Shown in pieces: positions 57,068-64,000 of a stretch of DNA of 64,000 nucleotides. This stretch comes from JANWVO01 sp037446555. Its GTDB lineage: Bacteria; Acidobacteriota; Terriglobia; Bryobacterales; Bryobacteraceae. The position numbers and the translations under genes are program-made. The DNA lies in the NCBI GenBank assembly GCA_037446555.1, contig JBBIIK010000017.1, positions 1 to 64,000 of the forward strand. Reading direction: 5' to 3'. The notes under the pieces were generated by a model. That model ran no database searches. It was not told where the DNA came from and saw only the letters and a list, made by a program, of their open reading frames with translations. Within the stretch, counting starts at the first letter, position 1. The number at the start of each line of letters is the position of its first letter.

Positions 57068-60000
57068 TCAGAAGTTCAGCTTCGCGCCAATCTGGATCTT
57101 GCGCGAGCCGCTGATGACGCCGTCGCGGATGCGGCCGAAGATGGCCGAGCTCCGGGTGGCGGTCGGGAAGCCGAAGATTGGGTGATTGAAGACGTTGGTC
57201 ATGTCAGCGCGGAGTTCGAAGTTCCAGCGCTCGGTGATCATGGTCCGTTTCAGCACGCTCATGTCGACGCCCCAGCCGCCCGGGCCGCGGAAGAAGTTGC
57301 GTCCGGTGTTGCCCAAGGCGCCAGGTGCGGGATTTGAAAAGCGCGCACGCTGTTCGGCATTGAAGAACCATTTGATGCCGTCGATGTCCTCGGCCTTACC
57401 CATGGTGGATGTGCAGCCGGAGCAATCGGCGAAGCTCTGAACGACGTTGTTGAAGGTGTAGAAGCCCGAGTACACCGACATGGGGCGTCCGCTCTGGAAG
57501 GTGCCCATGCCGGCCACTTGCCAGCCGCCGATGAGCCGCTGGGTGAGGCCGGAGGCGCTGGAGGCGAAGCGGCGGCCGCGGCCGAAGGGCACCTCCCAGA
57601 CCCAGTAAGTCTGGACGACGTGCTTGCGGTCGAAGTCGCTGGAGGCGTAGTTGAGGCGGCGGTTCAGAATATCAAACGGGGTGCCGCCGGCTGACTGGCT
57701 GTTGGCGCCCGACACGACGGTGAAGGCCGGGTCGTAGGAGCGCGTGTCGAGGGACTTGGCCAGCGTGTAGCTGATCTGATACTCGAGGCCGCCGCTCATG
57801 CGCTTGAGGAACTGCACCTGGCCGGCGTTGTAGGTGGAGAAGTCGTTCGAGTCGATGACGTTCATGCCGTTGGCGAATTGCGGGTAAGACAGGAAGAAGT
57901 ACGGGCCGAGCCCGGCGGCTTCCGCTTGCCCGCGCCCGCCAACGACGCGGCGGGAGAGGTCTTGGGCGATGAAAGCGAAGTTGTTGTTGGTCAAGTCGAC
58001 AGAGTAGATGCGGCGGAGGGCCTGCGATCCGCTCTCGGCTGCGGTTTTGCGCGAATCGACGCCCATGATCTGGTTGATGAGCTGGCTTTCGCCGCCGGCC
58101 TTGACGACGCCGAGCGCATTGAAGAAGCCGTTGTTGCGCCATTCAGCCTGGTTGGCGTTGTAGGCGCCGAATAGGTTGTAGGCGCGGCGGCCGATATAGT
58201 TCACTTCGACCACTGCGTTGCGGAAGACCTCGCGCTGGATGGCGAAGCTCCACTGGTGGGTGGTCGGCATCTGGAAGTCGGGATCAACGACGGTGATGGC
58301 GCGGTTGGAGAACGCGGCGGGCTGCGCCAGTGATTCCGGCGCTACCGCCGGGGGCTTGAGCTCGGGCAACCCCGCCAGACGCCCGCCCGATTGTCCGTAG
58401 GTGGCGTCATTCAAGCCGATGACGATGCCGGGCAGGTTCTGGAAGACCTGCGAGCTGAGGACGAAGGTGTTGATGCGGTCGTAGGCGATGCGGTAGTTGG
58501 AGCGGATCGAAGTCTTCCCGTCGCCGAACGGGTCCCAGGCGAAGCCGATGGAGGGCGCCCAGTTGTTGACGGCGTCGCGGAACAGGCTGCCGGGGACCCA
58601 TTTCAGGGTATTGGTGGCAGCGCCCCCGGCGGCGACATACTGGTCCGGGCGGCGGATGCGTCCGTCGGGATTGGTGGGCGCCTGCTTGACCTCCATGCGG
58701 AGGCCGAGATCCACTGTGAAGTTGCGGCTCAGTTTCCATGTGTCCTGGAAGTAGAAGTCATACTCGTTGAACTTGGCCAAGAAATTGTAAAGCCCGGTGG
58801 TGTAGCTGTCGGCGGTGGAGGGGAAGCCGCGGTTGGTGTTGCCGACGCGGCCGAGCATGAAATTGATGTGGGTCTCGAGCGTGATGCGGTCGAACTGCTG
58901 GTTGATGTCGGCGGGCAGTCCGAAGGCGGCGGCGTTGACTGTGTTAACGACACGGGAGAAATCGGCTGCCTGCGTGGCGTTGTAGCCGCCGATGGAACCG
59001 CGAACGTCCTTGTGGCGGCCGAGGCGGAAGTTGATGCCGAACTTCAGATTGTGCGCGCCGCGGAGCCAGGAGAAGTTGTCGACAATCTGCCAGGTCTTCA
59101 GGCGGCGCGCGTTCCCGAAGCTGTAGACGAGCGGGTTGGCGACGGGCGTTGACAGATTGACCTTGGTGAGATCGGCCGACGGAATATTGAAGTCGAAGGC
59201 AAACTGGTTCAGGCCGAAGACAAACTCGTTGGTGGTGGACGGCGAGGGCATGGTGCGCCAGTTGAAGGCGTAGTTCTTGGGGTCTCGCTTGGTGTTGACG
59301 ATGCAGGGCGCGCCGGGCCAGACGGGGGCGCCGCCGTTTACGCGGTCGCAATTGGTGTCCTGGCGGCCGAAGCTGACGCGGGCGAAGAAGGTGTTCTTGT
59401 CGTTGATGATGTAGTCGCCGCGCAGGGTGACGTCGTGCTGCTTCTCAAATTGCAGAGCGGTGAAGGTGTAGGCGGCGGTGTTGAGGCCATCGCCGAGCGT
59501 GAAGTTGTTGGGAAGCGGCGCAGCCTGGGCGATGGACCTCGTGCGGGCGTCCCAGCCGATGGCCTGCGGGTCCCGGGCGATGATGTTGTAGGTGCCGATG
59601 TTGATGCCCGGAAGGACGTTGCCTTGGGCGTCGACGGCGGCGCCGGAGACGCCCGCTGGCTGGTTGCGTCCGGCGCGGTTGTAGCGCCAAATGCCTTCGC
59701 GCGCTTCCTTGGTGTAGACGGTGGAGTTCACCACGGCGGATTCGCGGGTGCGGAGCAATTGGAGGTTGCCGTAGTAGAAGAGCTTGTTCTTGATGAGGGG
59801 CCCGCCGATGCCGATGCCCGGCATGTTTTGCTGATACTGGCGCTTGCCGACGTTGTTGATGTTGTTCTCCCACTCGTTGGCGCTCAGCCGCGGCGTGCGG
59901 TAGAACCACCAGGCGGTGCCGTGGATCTCGTTGGTGCCGCTCTTGGTGACCATGGCGACTTGTCCGCCCGAGTTGCGGCCATATTCGGCGGTGGCGTTGC

Positions 60001-60670
60001 CGGTGAGCACGCGGAACTCGCTCAGCGTGTCGGGGTTCATTCGGATCGGGGCGAAATTGGAGCCTCCGGCACTGGTTTCGTTGGCGTCGATGCCGTCGAT
60101 GGTGAAGTTCCAGGCCCGGTCGCGGGCGCCGTTGACGTGAACGCCGCCGCCGGTGTTGGCGCCGCTGACGACGCCGGGCTGGCGGGTGACCAGGTCCAGG
60201 GGGTTGCGCCCGCGCACGCCCACGATGGGCAGGTCGCGGATCACTGTTTCACTGAAAAGGTTGCCGATGTTGCCGGAGGTCGACGTCTGGACCATCTCTG
60301 CCGAGCCGGACACCTCGACGACTTCGGTGACCGTGCCGACTTCGAGCGTGACGTTGACTGTCGTCGGCTGGCCGATCGTGACAGGGTTGCGCCTCGACGT
60401 GAAGCGGCGGAAGCCGGGCGCCTCCACGGTGATCGTGTAGCTGCCGCTGGCCACGGCTTCAAAGAAGTAGGCGCCATTGTCGGCTGTCCTGGTTTCGACG
60501 GTGGCGTTGGTGCCTTCGTTGATGAGTTTCACCGTTGCGCCCGGGATGCTGGCGCCGCTGGGGTCGGAAACCACACCGATGACCCTGGATGTAGTGCCCT
60601 GAGCGAAAACAGCGGCGGCGGCGATGGCCGCGAGCGCAACAAAAACAGCAACCCTCTGTGTCGTCCGCAT
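57068..60670 (-). CDS. TonB-dependent receptor, Oar-like with carboxypeptidase-regulatory-like domain
   Basis: A 1200-residue outer-membrane receptor. Signal peptide 'VAVFVALAAIAAAAVFAQG' is followed by a CarboxypepD_reg-like domain (about 27-110, 'GVVSDPSGASIPGATVKLIN'), a plug ('VTRQPGVVSGANTGGGVHVN', 'YGRNSGGQVAMVTKSGTNE') and a barrel ending in Phe ('KIQIGAKLNF'). Same family as the receptor at 49734, but clearly diverged in the barrel, so probably a different ligand. It follows gpsA by 60 bp on the same strand but has its own extended -10 element very close to its ATG. Confidence 0.88.
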   Translation of the reverse strand: MRTTQRVAVFVALAAIAAAAVFAQGTTSRVIGVVSDPSGASIPGATVKLINEGTNATVETRTADNGAYFFEAVASGSYTITVEAPGFRRFTSRRNPVTIGQPTTVNVTLEVGTVTEVVEVSGSAEMVQTSTSGNIGNLFSETVIRDLPIVGVRGRNPLDLVTRQPGVVSGANTGGGVHVNGARDRAWNFTIDGIDANETSAGGSNFAPIRMNPDTLSEFRVLTGNATAEYGRNSGGQVAMVTKSGTNEIHGTAWWFYRTPRLSANEWENNINNVGKRQYQQNMPGIGIGGPLIKNKLFYYGNLQLLRTRESAVVNSTVYTKEAREGIWRYNRAGRNQPAGVSGAAVDAQGNVLPGINIGTYNIIARDPQAIGWDARTRSIAQAAPLPNNFTLGDGLNTAAYTFTALQFEKQHDVTLRGDYIINDKNTFFARVSFGRQDTNCDRVNGGAPVWPGAPCIVNTKRDPKNYAFNWRTMPSPSTTNEFVFGLNQFAFDFNIPSADLTKVNLSTPVANPLVYSFGNARRLKTWQIVDNFSWLRGAHNLKFGINFRLGRHKDVRGSIGGYNATQAADFSRVVNTVNAAAFGLPADINQQFDRITLETHINFMLGRVGNTNRGFPSTADSYTTGLYNFLAKFNEYDFYFQDTWKLSRNFTVDLGLRMEVKQAPTNPDGRIRRPDQYVAAGGAATNTLKWVPGSLFRDAVNNWAPSIGFAWDPFGDGKTSIRSNYRIAYDRINTFVLSSQVFQNLPGIVIGLNDATYGQSGGRLAGLPELKPPAVAPESLAQPAAFSNRAITVVDPDFQMPTTHQWSFAIQREVFRNAVVEVNYIGRRAYNLFGAYNANQAEWRNNGFFNALGVVKAGGESQLINQIMGVDSRKTAAESGSQALRRIYSVDLTNNNFAFIAQDLSRRVVGGRGQAEAAGLGPYFFLSYPQFANGMNVIDSNDFSTYNAGQVQFLKRMSGGLEYQISYTLAKSLDTRSYDPAFTVVSGANSQSAGGTPFDILNRRLNYASSDFDRKHVVQTYWVWEVPFGRGRRFASSASGLTQRLIGGWQVAGMGTFQSGRPMSVYSGFYTFNNVVQSFADCSGCTSTMGKAEDIDGIKWFFNAEQRARFSNPAPGALGNTGRNFFRGPGGWGVDMSVLKRTMITERWNFELRADMTNVFNHPIFGFPTATRSSAIFGRIRDGVISGSRKIQIGAKLNF

Positions 60671-60678
60671 ATCCGCAA

Positions 60679-60691
60679 AGGATAGCAGACG
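60679..60691 (-). promoter_or_regulatory. Extended -10 promoter element before the second TonB receptor gene
   Basis: On the minus strand CGTCTGCTATCCT ends 9 nt before the ATG at 60670, giving an extended -10 (TGCTATCCT). The same 13-mer is at 8392-8404. The RNA would start only 2-3 nt before the start codon, so the transcript may be almost leaderless. Confidence 0.4.
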
Positions 60692-60730
60692 GAGATGGCC
60701 GGGGGAAGCCTGTTTTTCGATCCGGAGCCC

Positions 60731-61729
60731 TTATTCTCCTTTCAGGGAGCGCTCCATGAGTTCGCGGAGGCTTTCGCGAGGACTTTTCTGACCCCGGAGC
60801 ACGGCGTGCATCTGGCTGGTGATAGGCATGTCAACGCCGAGCCTGGCGGCGAGTTCGACGGCGGCATAGGTGGTGTGGACGCCTTCGGCCACCATGCGCA
60901 TACCGGCCAGAATGTCCTGCAGGGACCGGCCGCGGCCGAGTTCGAAGCCGACCGTGCGGTTGCGGCTCAGCTCCCCGTGACAGGTAAGAACCAGATCGCC
61001 GAGCCCGGCCAGCCCGGCCAGGGTCCGCGCCTGGCCGCCGGCAGCGACGGCGAGCCGGGTGATTTCCGCCAGACCGCGGGTGATGAGAGCGGCCAGAGTG
61101 TTGGCGCCCAGGCCAAGACCCGCGCAAACGCCGGCAGCGATGGCGATGACGTTCTTGAGCGCCGCGCCCAGCTCTACCCCCACCGGGTCGGCGTTCGTGT
61201 AAAGCCGCAGCGACGGACCGGAAAAGGCCTGCTGAATGGCGCGGGCCAGGGCGGCGCCGGCCGAGGAGATGACCACGGCGGCGGGTTCGCCCCGGGCGAC
61301 CTCGCGGGCGAAGGTGGGGCCGCTCAGCACGCCTACGCGCGGCTGGAAGCGCGGGCTCACGACCTCCTCGATCACCTCCGACATGCGCTTTAGCGAGCCC
61401 TGCTCGATTCCTTTGGTGGCGCTGACGAACAGCATTTCCGGCGACAGCCAGGGCAGCATCTCCCCGTACAGCCGCCGGACGTGATCGGAGGGCATGACGC
61501 TTAGCACGACGTCCGCGCCCTCGAGGCAGGCGGACAGGGTGGAGAGAGGCTCGACGTTGGGCGGGAGTTCGAATCCGGGCAGGAAGACGTCGTTGATTCG
61601 CGTCCGCGCCATCCTTTCGGCGAGATCGGGCTCGTAGACCCAGAGCCTTACCTGCGCAAAGCGGGGCGCCAGCACCAGCGCCAGCGCCGTGCCCCAGCTG
61701 CCGCCGCCGATCACGGCCAGGCGGTTCAC
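60731..61729 (-). CDS. gpsA: Glycerol-3-phosphate dehydrogenase [NAD(P)+]
   Basis: A 332-residue enzyme from GTG 61729, overlapping plsY by GTGA; the much longer open frame upstream is a shadow of plsY. The dinucleotide site is 'LAVIGGGSWGTALALVLA', the substrate region 'SGPTFAREVARGEPAAVV', and the catalytic Lys 'GAALKNVIAIAAGVCAG'. 'CHGELSRNRTVG' is also typical. It makes glycerol-3-phosphate from dihydroxyacetone phosphate for phospholipids; the co-transcribed plsY uses that product. Confidence 0.94.
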   Translation of the reverse strand: MNRLAVIGGGSWGTALALVLAPRFAQVRLWVYEPDLAERMARTRINDVFLPGFELPPNVEPLSTLSACLEGADVVLSVMPSDHVRRLYGEMLPWLSPEMLFVSATKGIEQGSLKRMSEVIEEVVSPRFQPRVGVLSGPTFAREVARGEPAAVVISSAGAALARAIQQAFSGPSLRLYTNADPVGVELGAALKNVIAIAAGVCAGLGLGANTLAALITRGLAEITRLAVAAGGQARTLAGLAGLGDLVLTCHGELSRNRTVGFELGRGRSLQDILAGMRMVAEGVHTTYAAVELAARLGVDMPITSQMHAVLRGQKSPRESLRELMERSLKGE

Positions 61730-62331
61730 TTCCTGCCTCCGAAACGGAAGACGTTTTCCGTGCCGGCGCGCAGGCGCTCGATGTTGGAGCGGTGCCGCCA
61801 GATGATGAAGAGCCCACAGAAAGTGACAGCGGCGATCACCCCCGGACCGGGATGATAGAGGATCCAGACGGCGAAGGGGAACAGCCCCGCGCCCAGGATG
61901 GAGCCGAGCGAGATGTAGCGGGTGGCTGCGACGGTGATGACGAACACGGCGGCGACGGCGGCCAAAGCCCAGGGGGCGAGGTGCAGTGCGACGCCGACAA
62001 AGCTGGCCACGGCCTTGCCGCCCTGGAACTTCAGCCAGACCGGGAACGCGTGGCCGAGCACGACCGCAACACCTGCCGCGGCGATCCATTCGGGCGAGCC
62101 GCCGGCGAGGCGCTGCATGAGTGCGCATGCGGCCCACCCCTTGGCGATGTCCAGCAGGAGCGTGAGCACGCCCCACGCTCGGCCGGTGGTTCGGAGGACA
62201 TTGGTGGCCCCGATGTTGCCGCTGCCCATGCCCCGGACGTCGCGCCCCGTGCGGAGCTTCACGATCAGATATCCGAAAGGAATGCCACCGATCAGGTAGG
62301 CGGCCGCAATGGCGAGAAATTTCTCCGTCAT
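61726..62331 (-). CDS. plsY: Glycerol-3-phosphate acyltransferase PlsY
   Basis: A 201-residue membrane enzyme with about five to seven helices and the conserved loops 'LIGGIPFGYLIVKLRTGRDV', 'GSGNIGATNVLRTTGRAWG' and 'LKFQGGKAVASFVGV', which bind acyl-phosphate and glycerol-3-phosphate. It transfers the acyl group made by PlsX (33101) to glycerol-3-phosphate made by GpsA (next gene). It overlaps both thpR (ATGA) and gpsA (GTGA), so the three are translated as one unit. Confidence 0.95.
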   Translation of the reverse strand: MTEKFLAIAAAYLIGGIPFGYLIVKLRTGRDVRGMGSGNIGATNVLRTTGRAWGVLTLLLDIAKGWAACALMQRLAGGSPEWIAAAGVAVVLGHAFPVWLKFQGGKAVASFVGVALHLAPWALAAVAAVFVITVAATRYISLGSILGAGLFPFAVWILYHPGPGVIAAVTFCGLFIIWRHRSNIERLRAGTENVFRFGGRK

Positions 62332-62879
62332 TTTTTTAATGGAAAGCTGGCGAGTTTCGCATAAATGCTGCCGCCGGGGCGCAGTTTGCTCTCATAGAGA
62401 TAAAAATGGGTTGCCGTAAAGCGGCCGAAATGATCCGATGGCAAGTCTGACACCGCCTTGCGCAGCGCGGACAGGTCCACCGGACGCCGGATGCGGGCGA
62501 GTGTCAGGTGCGGGCTGTAGGGGCGGTTCTCCCGGGCGATCCCCGCGGAGGCGCAGGCGTCTTCCGTGGCGCGAGCCAGCCGGGGAAGGCTTTCTCCACC
62601 GTGAATTCCTGCCCAGAAAACTCGGGGATTTTTCCCGTCCGGGAACCATCCCAGACCCCGGATATCAATGCGGAATTCCCCTTCCGCGGGCACCTCAGAG
62701 AGCGCTTCTTTCAGCAAATCCAGGTCCTCTTCCGGCCATTCTCCAATGAATTTCGTGGTGATGTGGAGGTTGGAGGGCGGGCTCCATTGCATGTCCGCCG
62801 TGGGCCGGAGCAGCTGGAGCAGCAGCTCGAGGTTGCGGCGCACCTCATAAGGCAGATCGATGGCCACAAACAGGCGCAT
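62328..62879 (-). CDS. thpR: RNA 2',3'-cyclic phosphodiesterase (2H family)
   Basis: A 183-residue protein from ATG 62879, the typical 'MRLFVAIDLP' start; GTG 62897 is another option. Two catalytic H-x-T/S-x motifs define the 2H superfamily: 'NLHITTKFIG' and 'SPHLTLARIR'. ThpR opens 2',3'-cyclic phosphates of RNA. A candidate -10 (TACGCT, minus strand 62905-62900) sits between the two start candidates, supporting ATG 62879. It leads the thpR-plsY-gpsA unit. Confidence 0.9.
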   Translation of the reverse strand: MRLFVAIDLPYEVRRNLELLLQLLRPTADMQWSPPSNLHITTKFIGEWPEEDLDLLKEALSEVPAEGEFRIDIRGLGWFPDGKNPRVFWAGIHGGESLPRLARATEDACASAGIARENRPYSPHLTLARIRRPVDLSALRKAVSDLPSDHFGRFTATHFYLYESKLRPGGSIYAKLASFPLKK

Positions 62880-62912
62880 GGGGCGTGATACTCTCACCTA
62901 GCGTAGCGCGAC

Positions 62913-63410
62913 ATGGCCGCCCGAGTCCTGCCCCGCAGCTTCTACGCCCGGCCCGCGGTGGAGGTGGCGCGTTCGCTGCTGGGACAGCGCCTCGAGATGG
63001 GCGGGCGCGGCGGGCGCATCCTGGAGGTGGAGGCGTACCTGCCGGAGGGAGACGAGGCGGCGCACGCCTGGCGGGGGCGGACGCGGCGGACCGAGGTCCT
63101 TTTCGGTGAACCGGGACACGCCTACGTGTTCCTTGTCTACGGGATGCACTTCTGCCTGAACGTGGTGGCCGAGCCGGAGGGTATTCCGGGATGCGTTTTG
63201 ATCCGCGCCGTGGAGGGCTGCGGCGAGGGCCCGGGAAAGGTGACACGGGCCTTGGGGGTCACGCTCGAGCACAACGGCTGCGACCTGGTGCGGGGGCCGC
63301 TGCGGATCCTGTCCGAACCGGCTCCGGTGAGGGAGGCGATCACCGTGACGCCGCGGATCGGCATCCGCCGCTCGGAGCACCTGCCGCTGCGGTTTGTGCT
63401 GGAAAGTTGA
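62913..63410 (+). CDS. DNA-3-methyladenine glycosylase (AAG/MPG family), short version
   Basis: A 165-residue base-excision glycosylase. Catalytic Glu lies in 'GRILEVEAYLP', followed by 'AHAWRGRTRRTEVLFGEPG', 'YVFLVYGMHFCLNVVAEPEG' and 'GPGKVTRALGV', all typical of alkyladenine glycosylases. Compared with common bacterial members (about 185-205 aa) it lacks roughly 20 residues between 'IRAVEG' and 'GPGKV'. It removes alkylated purines in the cytoplasm. It is divergent from thpR by 33 bp. Confidence 0.87.
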   Translation: MAARVLPRSFYARPAVEVARSLLGQRLEMGGRGGRILEVEAYLPEGDEAAHAWRGRTRRTEVLFGEPGHAYVFLVYGMHFCLNVVAEPEGIPGCVLIRAVEGCGEGPGKVTRALGVTLEHNGCDLVRGPLRILSEPAPVREAITVTPRIGIRRSEHLPLRFVLES

Positions 63411-63436
63411 GCCGGCCGGCGCAGTTCCGCTACGCT
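63407..63436 (+). promoter_or_regulatory. Candidate promoter of aroC
   Basis: TTGAGC at 63407-63412, an 18-nt spacer and TACGCT at 63431-63436, preceded by GC. The predicted start lies about 8 nt before the aroC ATG at 63451. The -35 box overlaps the end of the glycosylase gene. Confidence 0.35.
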
Positions 63437-63450
63437 GAAATCTCAGCCTT

Positions 63451-64000
63451 ATGTTCCGATTTGAAACCGCCGGCGAGAGCCACGGCGAGTGTCTGGTGGC
63501 TACGGTCACCGGCTTGCCCGCGGGCGTTCCCGTCTCCGTTGCGGCAGTGAACCGCGAGCTGTGGAGGCGCCAGCAGGGCTACGGCCGAGGCGGGCGAATG
63601 AAGATAGAAACCGACACGGCCGAGATCGTCAGTGGCGTACGTCACTCGCAAACGACCGGCGCGCCGGTGTCGGTGATCATCCGGAACCGGGACTGGCAGA
63701 ACTGGACCGAAGCGCTGCCGGTGGAGTCCACGCCGGATGCGGAGGGCAAGCAGAAGCCGCTGAAGCGGCCGCGGCCCGGCCATGCCGACCTGGCCGGGGC
63801 CATCAAGTACAACTACCACGACGCCCGCTACATCCTCGAGCGCGCCTCGGCGCGGGAGACGACGGCGCGGGTGGCCCTCGGGGCGCTGGCCAAGCAGTAT
63901 CTGGCGCAGTTCGGCGTTGAGGTGCTGAGCCACGTGATCCAGGTGGGGACGGCGCGGCTCAACCGGCGGGCGGAGTGGGAAGAGCTGAAGGCGCTGGCGC
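63451..64000 (+). CDS. aroC: Chorismate synthase, 5' part (cut by the window edge)
   Basis: The first 183 residues of the last enzyme of the shikimate pathway, turning EPSP into chorismate with reduced FMN. Signatures are 'FRFETAGESHGECLVATVTG', 'RRQQGYGRGGRMKIETD', 'VRHSQTTGAPVSVIIRN' and 'PRPGHADLAGAIKYNYHDAR' with the catalytic His residues. The C-terminal half lies beyond base 64000. The ATG at 63451 is the usual start for the family. Confidence 0.95.
   Translation, partial: MFRFETAGESHGECLVATVTGLPAGVPVSVAAVNRELWRRQQGYGRGGRMKIETDTAEIVSGVRHSQTTGAPVSVIIRNRDWQNWTEALPVESTPDAEGKQKPLKRPRPGHADLAGAIKYNYHDARYILERASARETTARVALGALAKQYLAQFGVEVLSHVIQVGTARLNRRAEWEELKALA

Noticed and set aside
59435..60685. 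416-residue plus-strand open frame opposite the second TonB receptor
   Set aside because: A shadow of the receptor's N-terminal region, lacking any recognisable motif.

Overview
The window looks like a chromosomal segment of an Acidobacteriota bacterium, probably of the Solibacter/Bryobacter kind. This is inferred from gene content: high GC, Oar-type TonB receptors with an N-terminal carboxypeptidase-regulatory-like domain, CRTAC1/ASPIC-UnbV proteins, many Tat-type 'RR' leaders, and the usual Acidobacteriota mix of DUF4159, DUF4175, DUF2264 and DUF362 proteins. I found no tRNA, rRNA, CRISPR array or prophage. The only mobile-element trace is the 5' end of an IS630-type transposase cut by the left edge.

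Layout. 1-131: transposase fragment. 245-8363: an exported electron-transfer or substrate-binding operon (TPR/FG-GAP/ASPIC protein, pentaheme cytochrome c with TPRs, second CRTAC1 protein, sugar isomerase-like TIM barrel). 8377-22477: a tightly coupled ~14 kb operon built on a MoxR ATPase with three vWA proteins (GATase-like vWA, DUF58, BatA-type), plus DUF4159, DUF4175, a TPR gluzincin peptidase and two caspase-like proteins, one with Ser in place of the catalytic Cys. 22491-25285 (-): class V aminotransferase and proS. 25337-28405: small membrane protein and amidohydrolase (-), then a MauE/DoxX-thioredoxin fusion (+). 28427-31145: hemerythrin, a secreted protein with three Rid-like domains, and a 2-keto-3-deoxygluconate kinase.

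31225-34449 (-): rpmF, plsX and dsbD behind a good sigma70 promoter. 34552-39810: a probable osmolyte module (glucosyl-3-phosphoglycerate synthase, its HAD phosphatase, a NarL-type two-component pair, aquaglyceroporin) that also holds yceD, the gene normally next to rpmF. 39824-44520: exported HGNE-motif protein (-), then gdhA and mutS (+). 44657-49634: exported DUF2264 and DUF362 proteins facing an exported ferredoxin-type aldo/keto reductase and a DUF6599-like protein. 49734-53219 and 57068-60670 (-): two large TonB-dependent receptors. Between them (+): a degenerate S41 protease, an FmdB zinc-ribbon protein, a TIGR03087-type glycosyltransferase and gmhB. 60731-62879 (-): thpR-plsY-gpsA, supplying glycerol-3-phosphate and its first acylation; plsX, which makes the acyl-phosphate donor for PlsY, is at 33 kb. 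62913-64000 (+): a 3-methyladenine DNA glycosylase and the start of aroC.

Most neighbouring genes within operons overlap by ATGA or GTGA, indicating translational coupling. Coding density is very high: the only gap over 300 bp is 53220-53628. Starts were chosen by leader peptides, overlaps and Shine-Dalgarno sites; several are shorter than the longest open frame.
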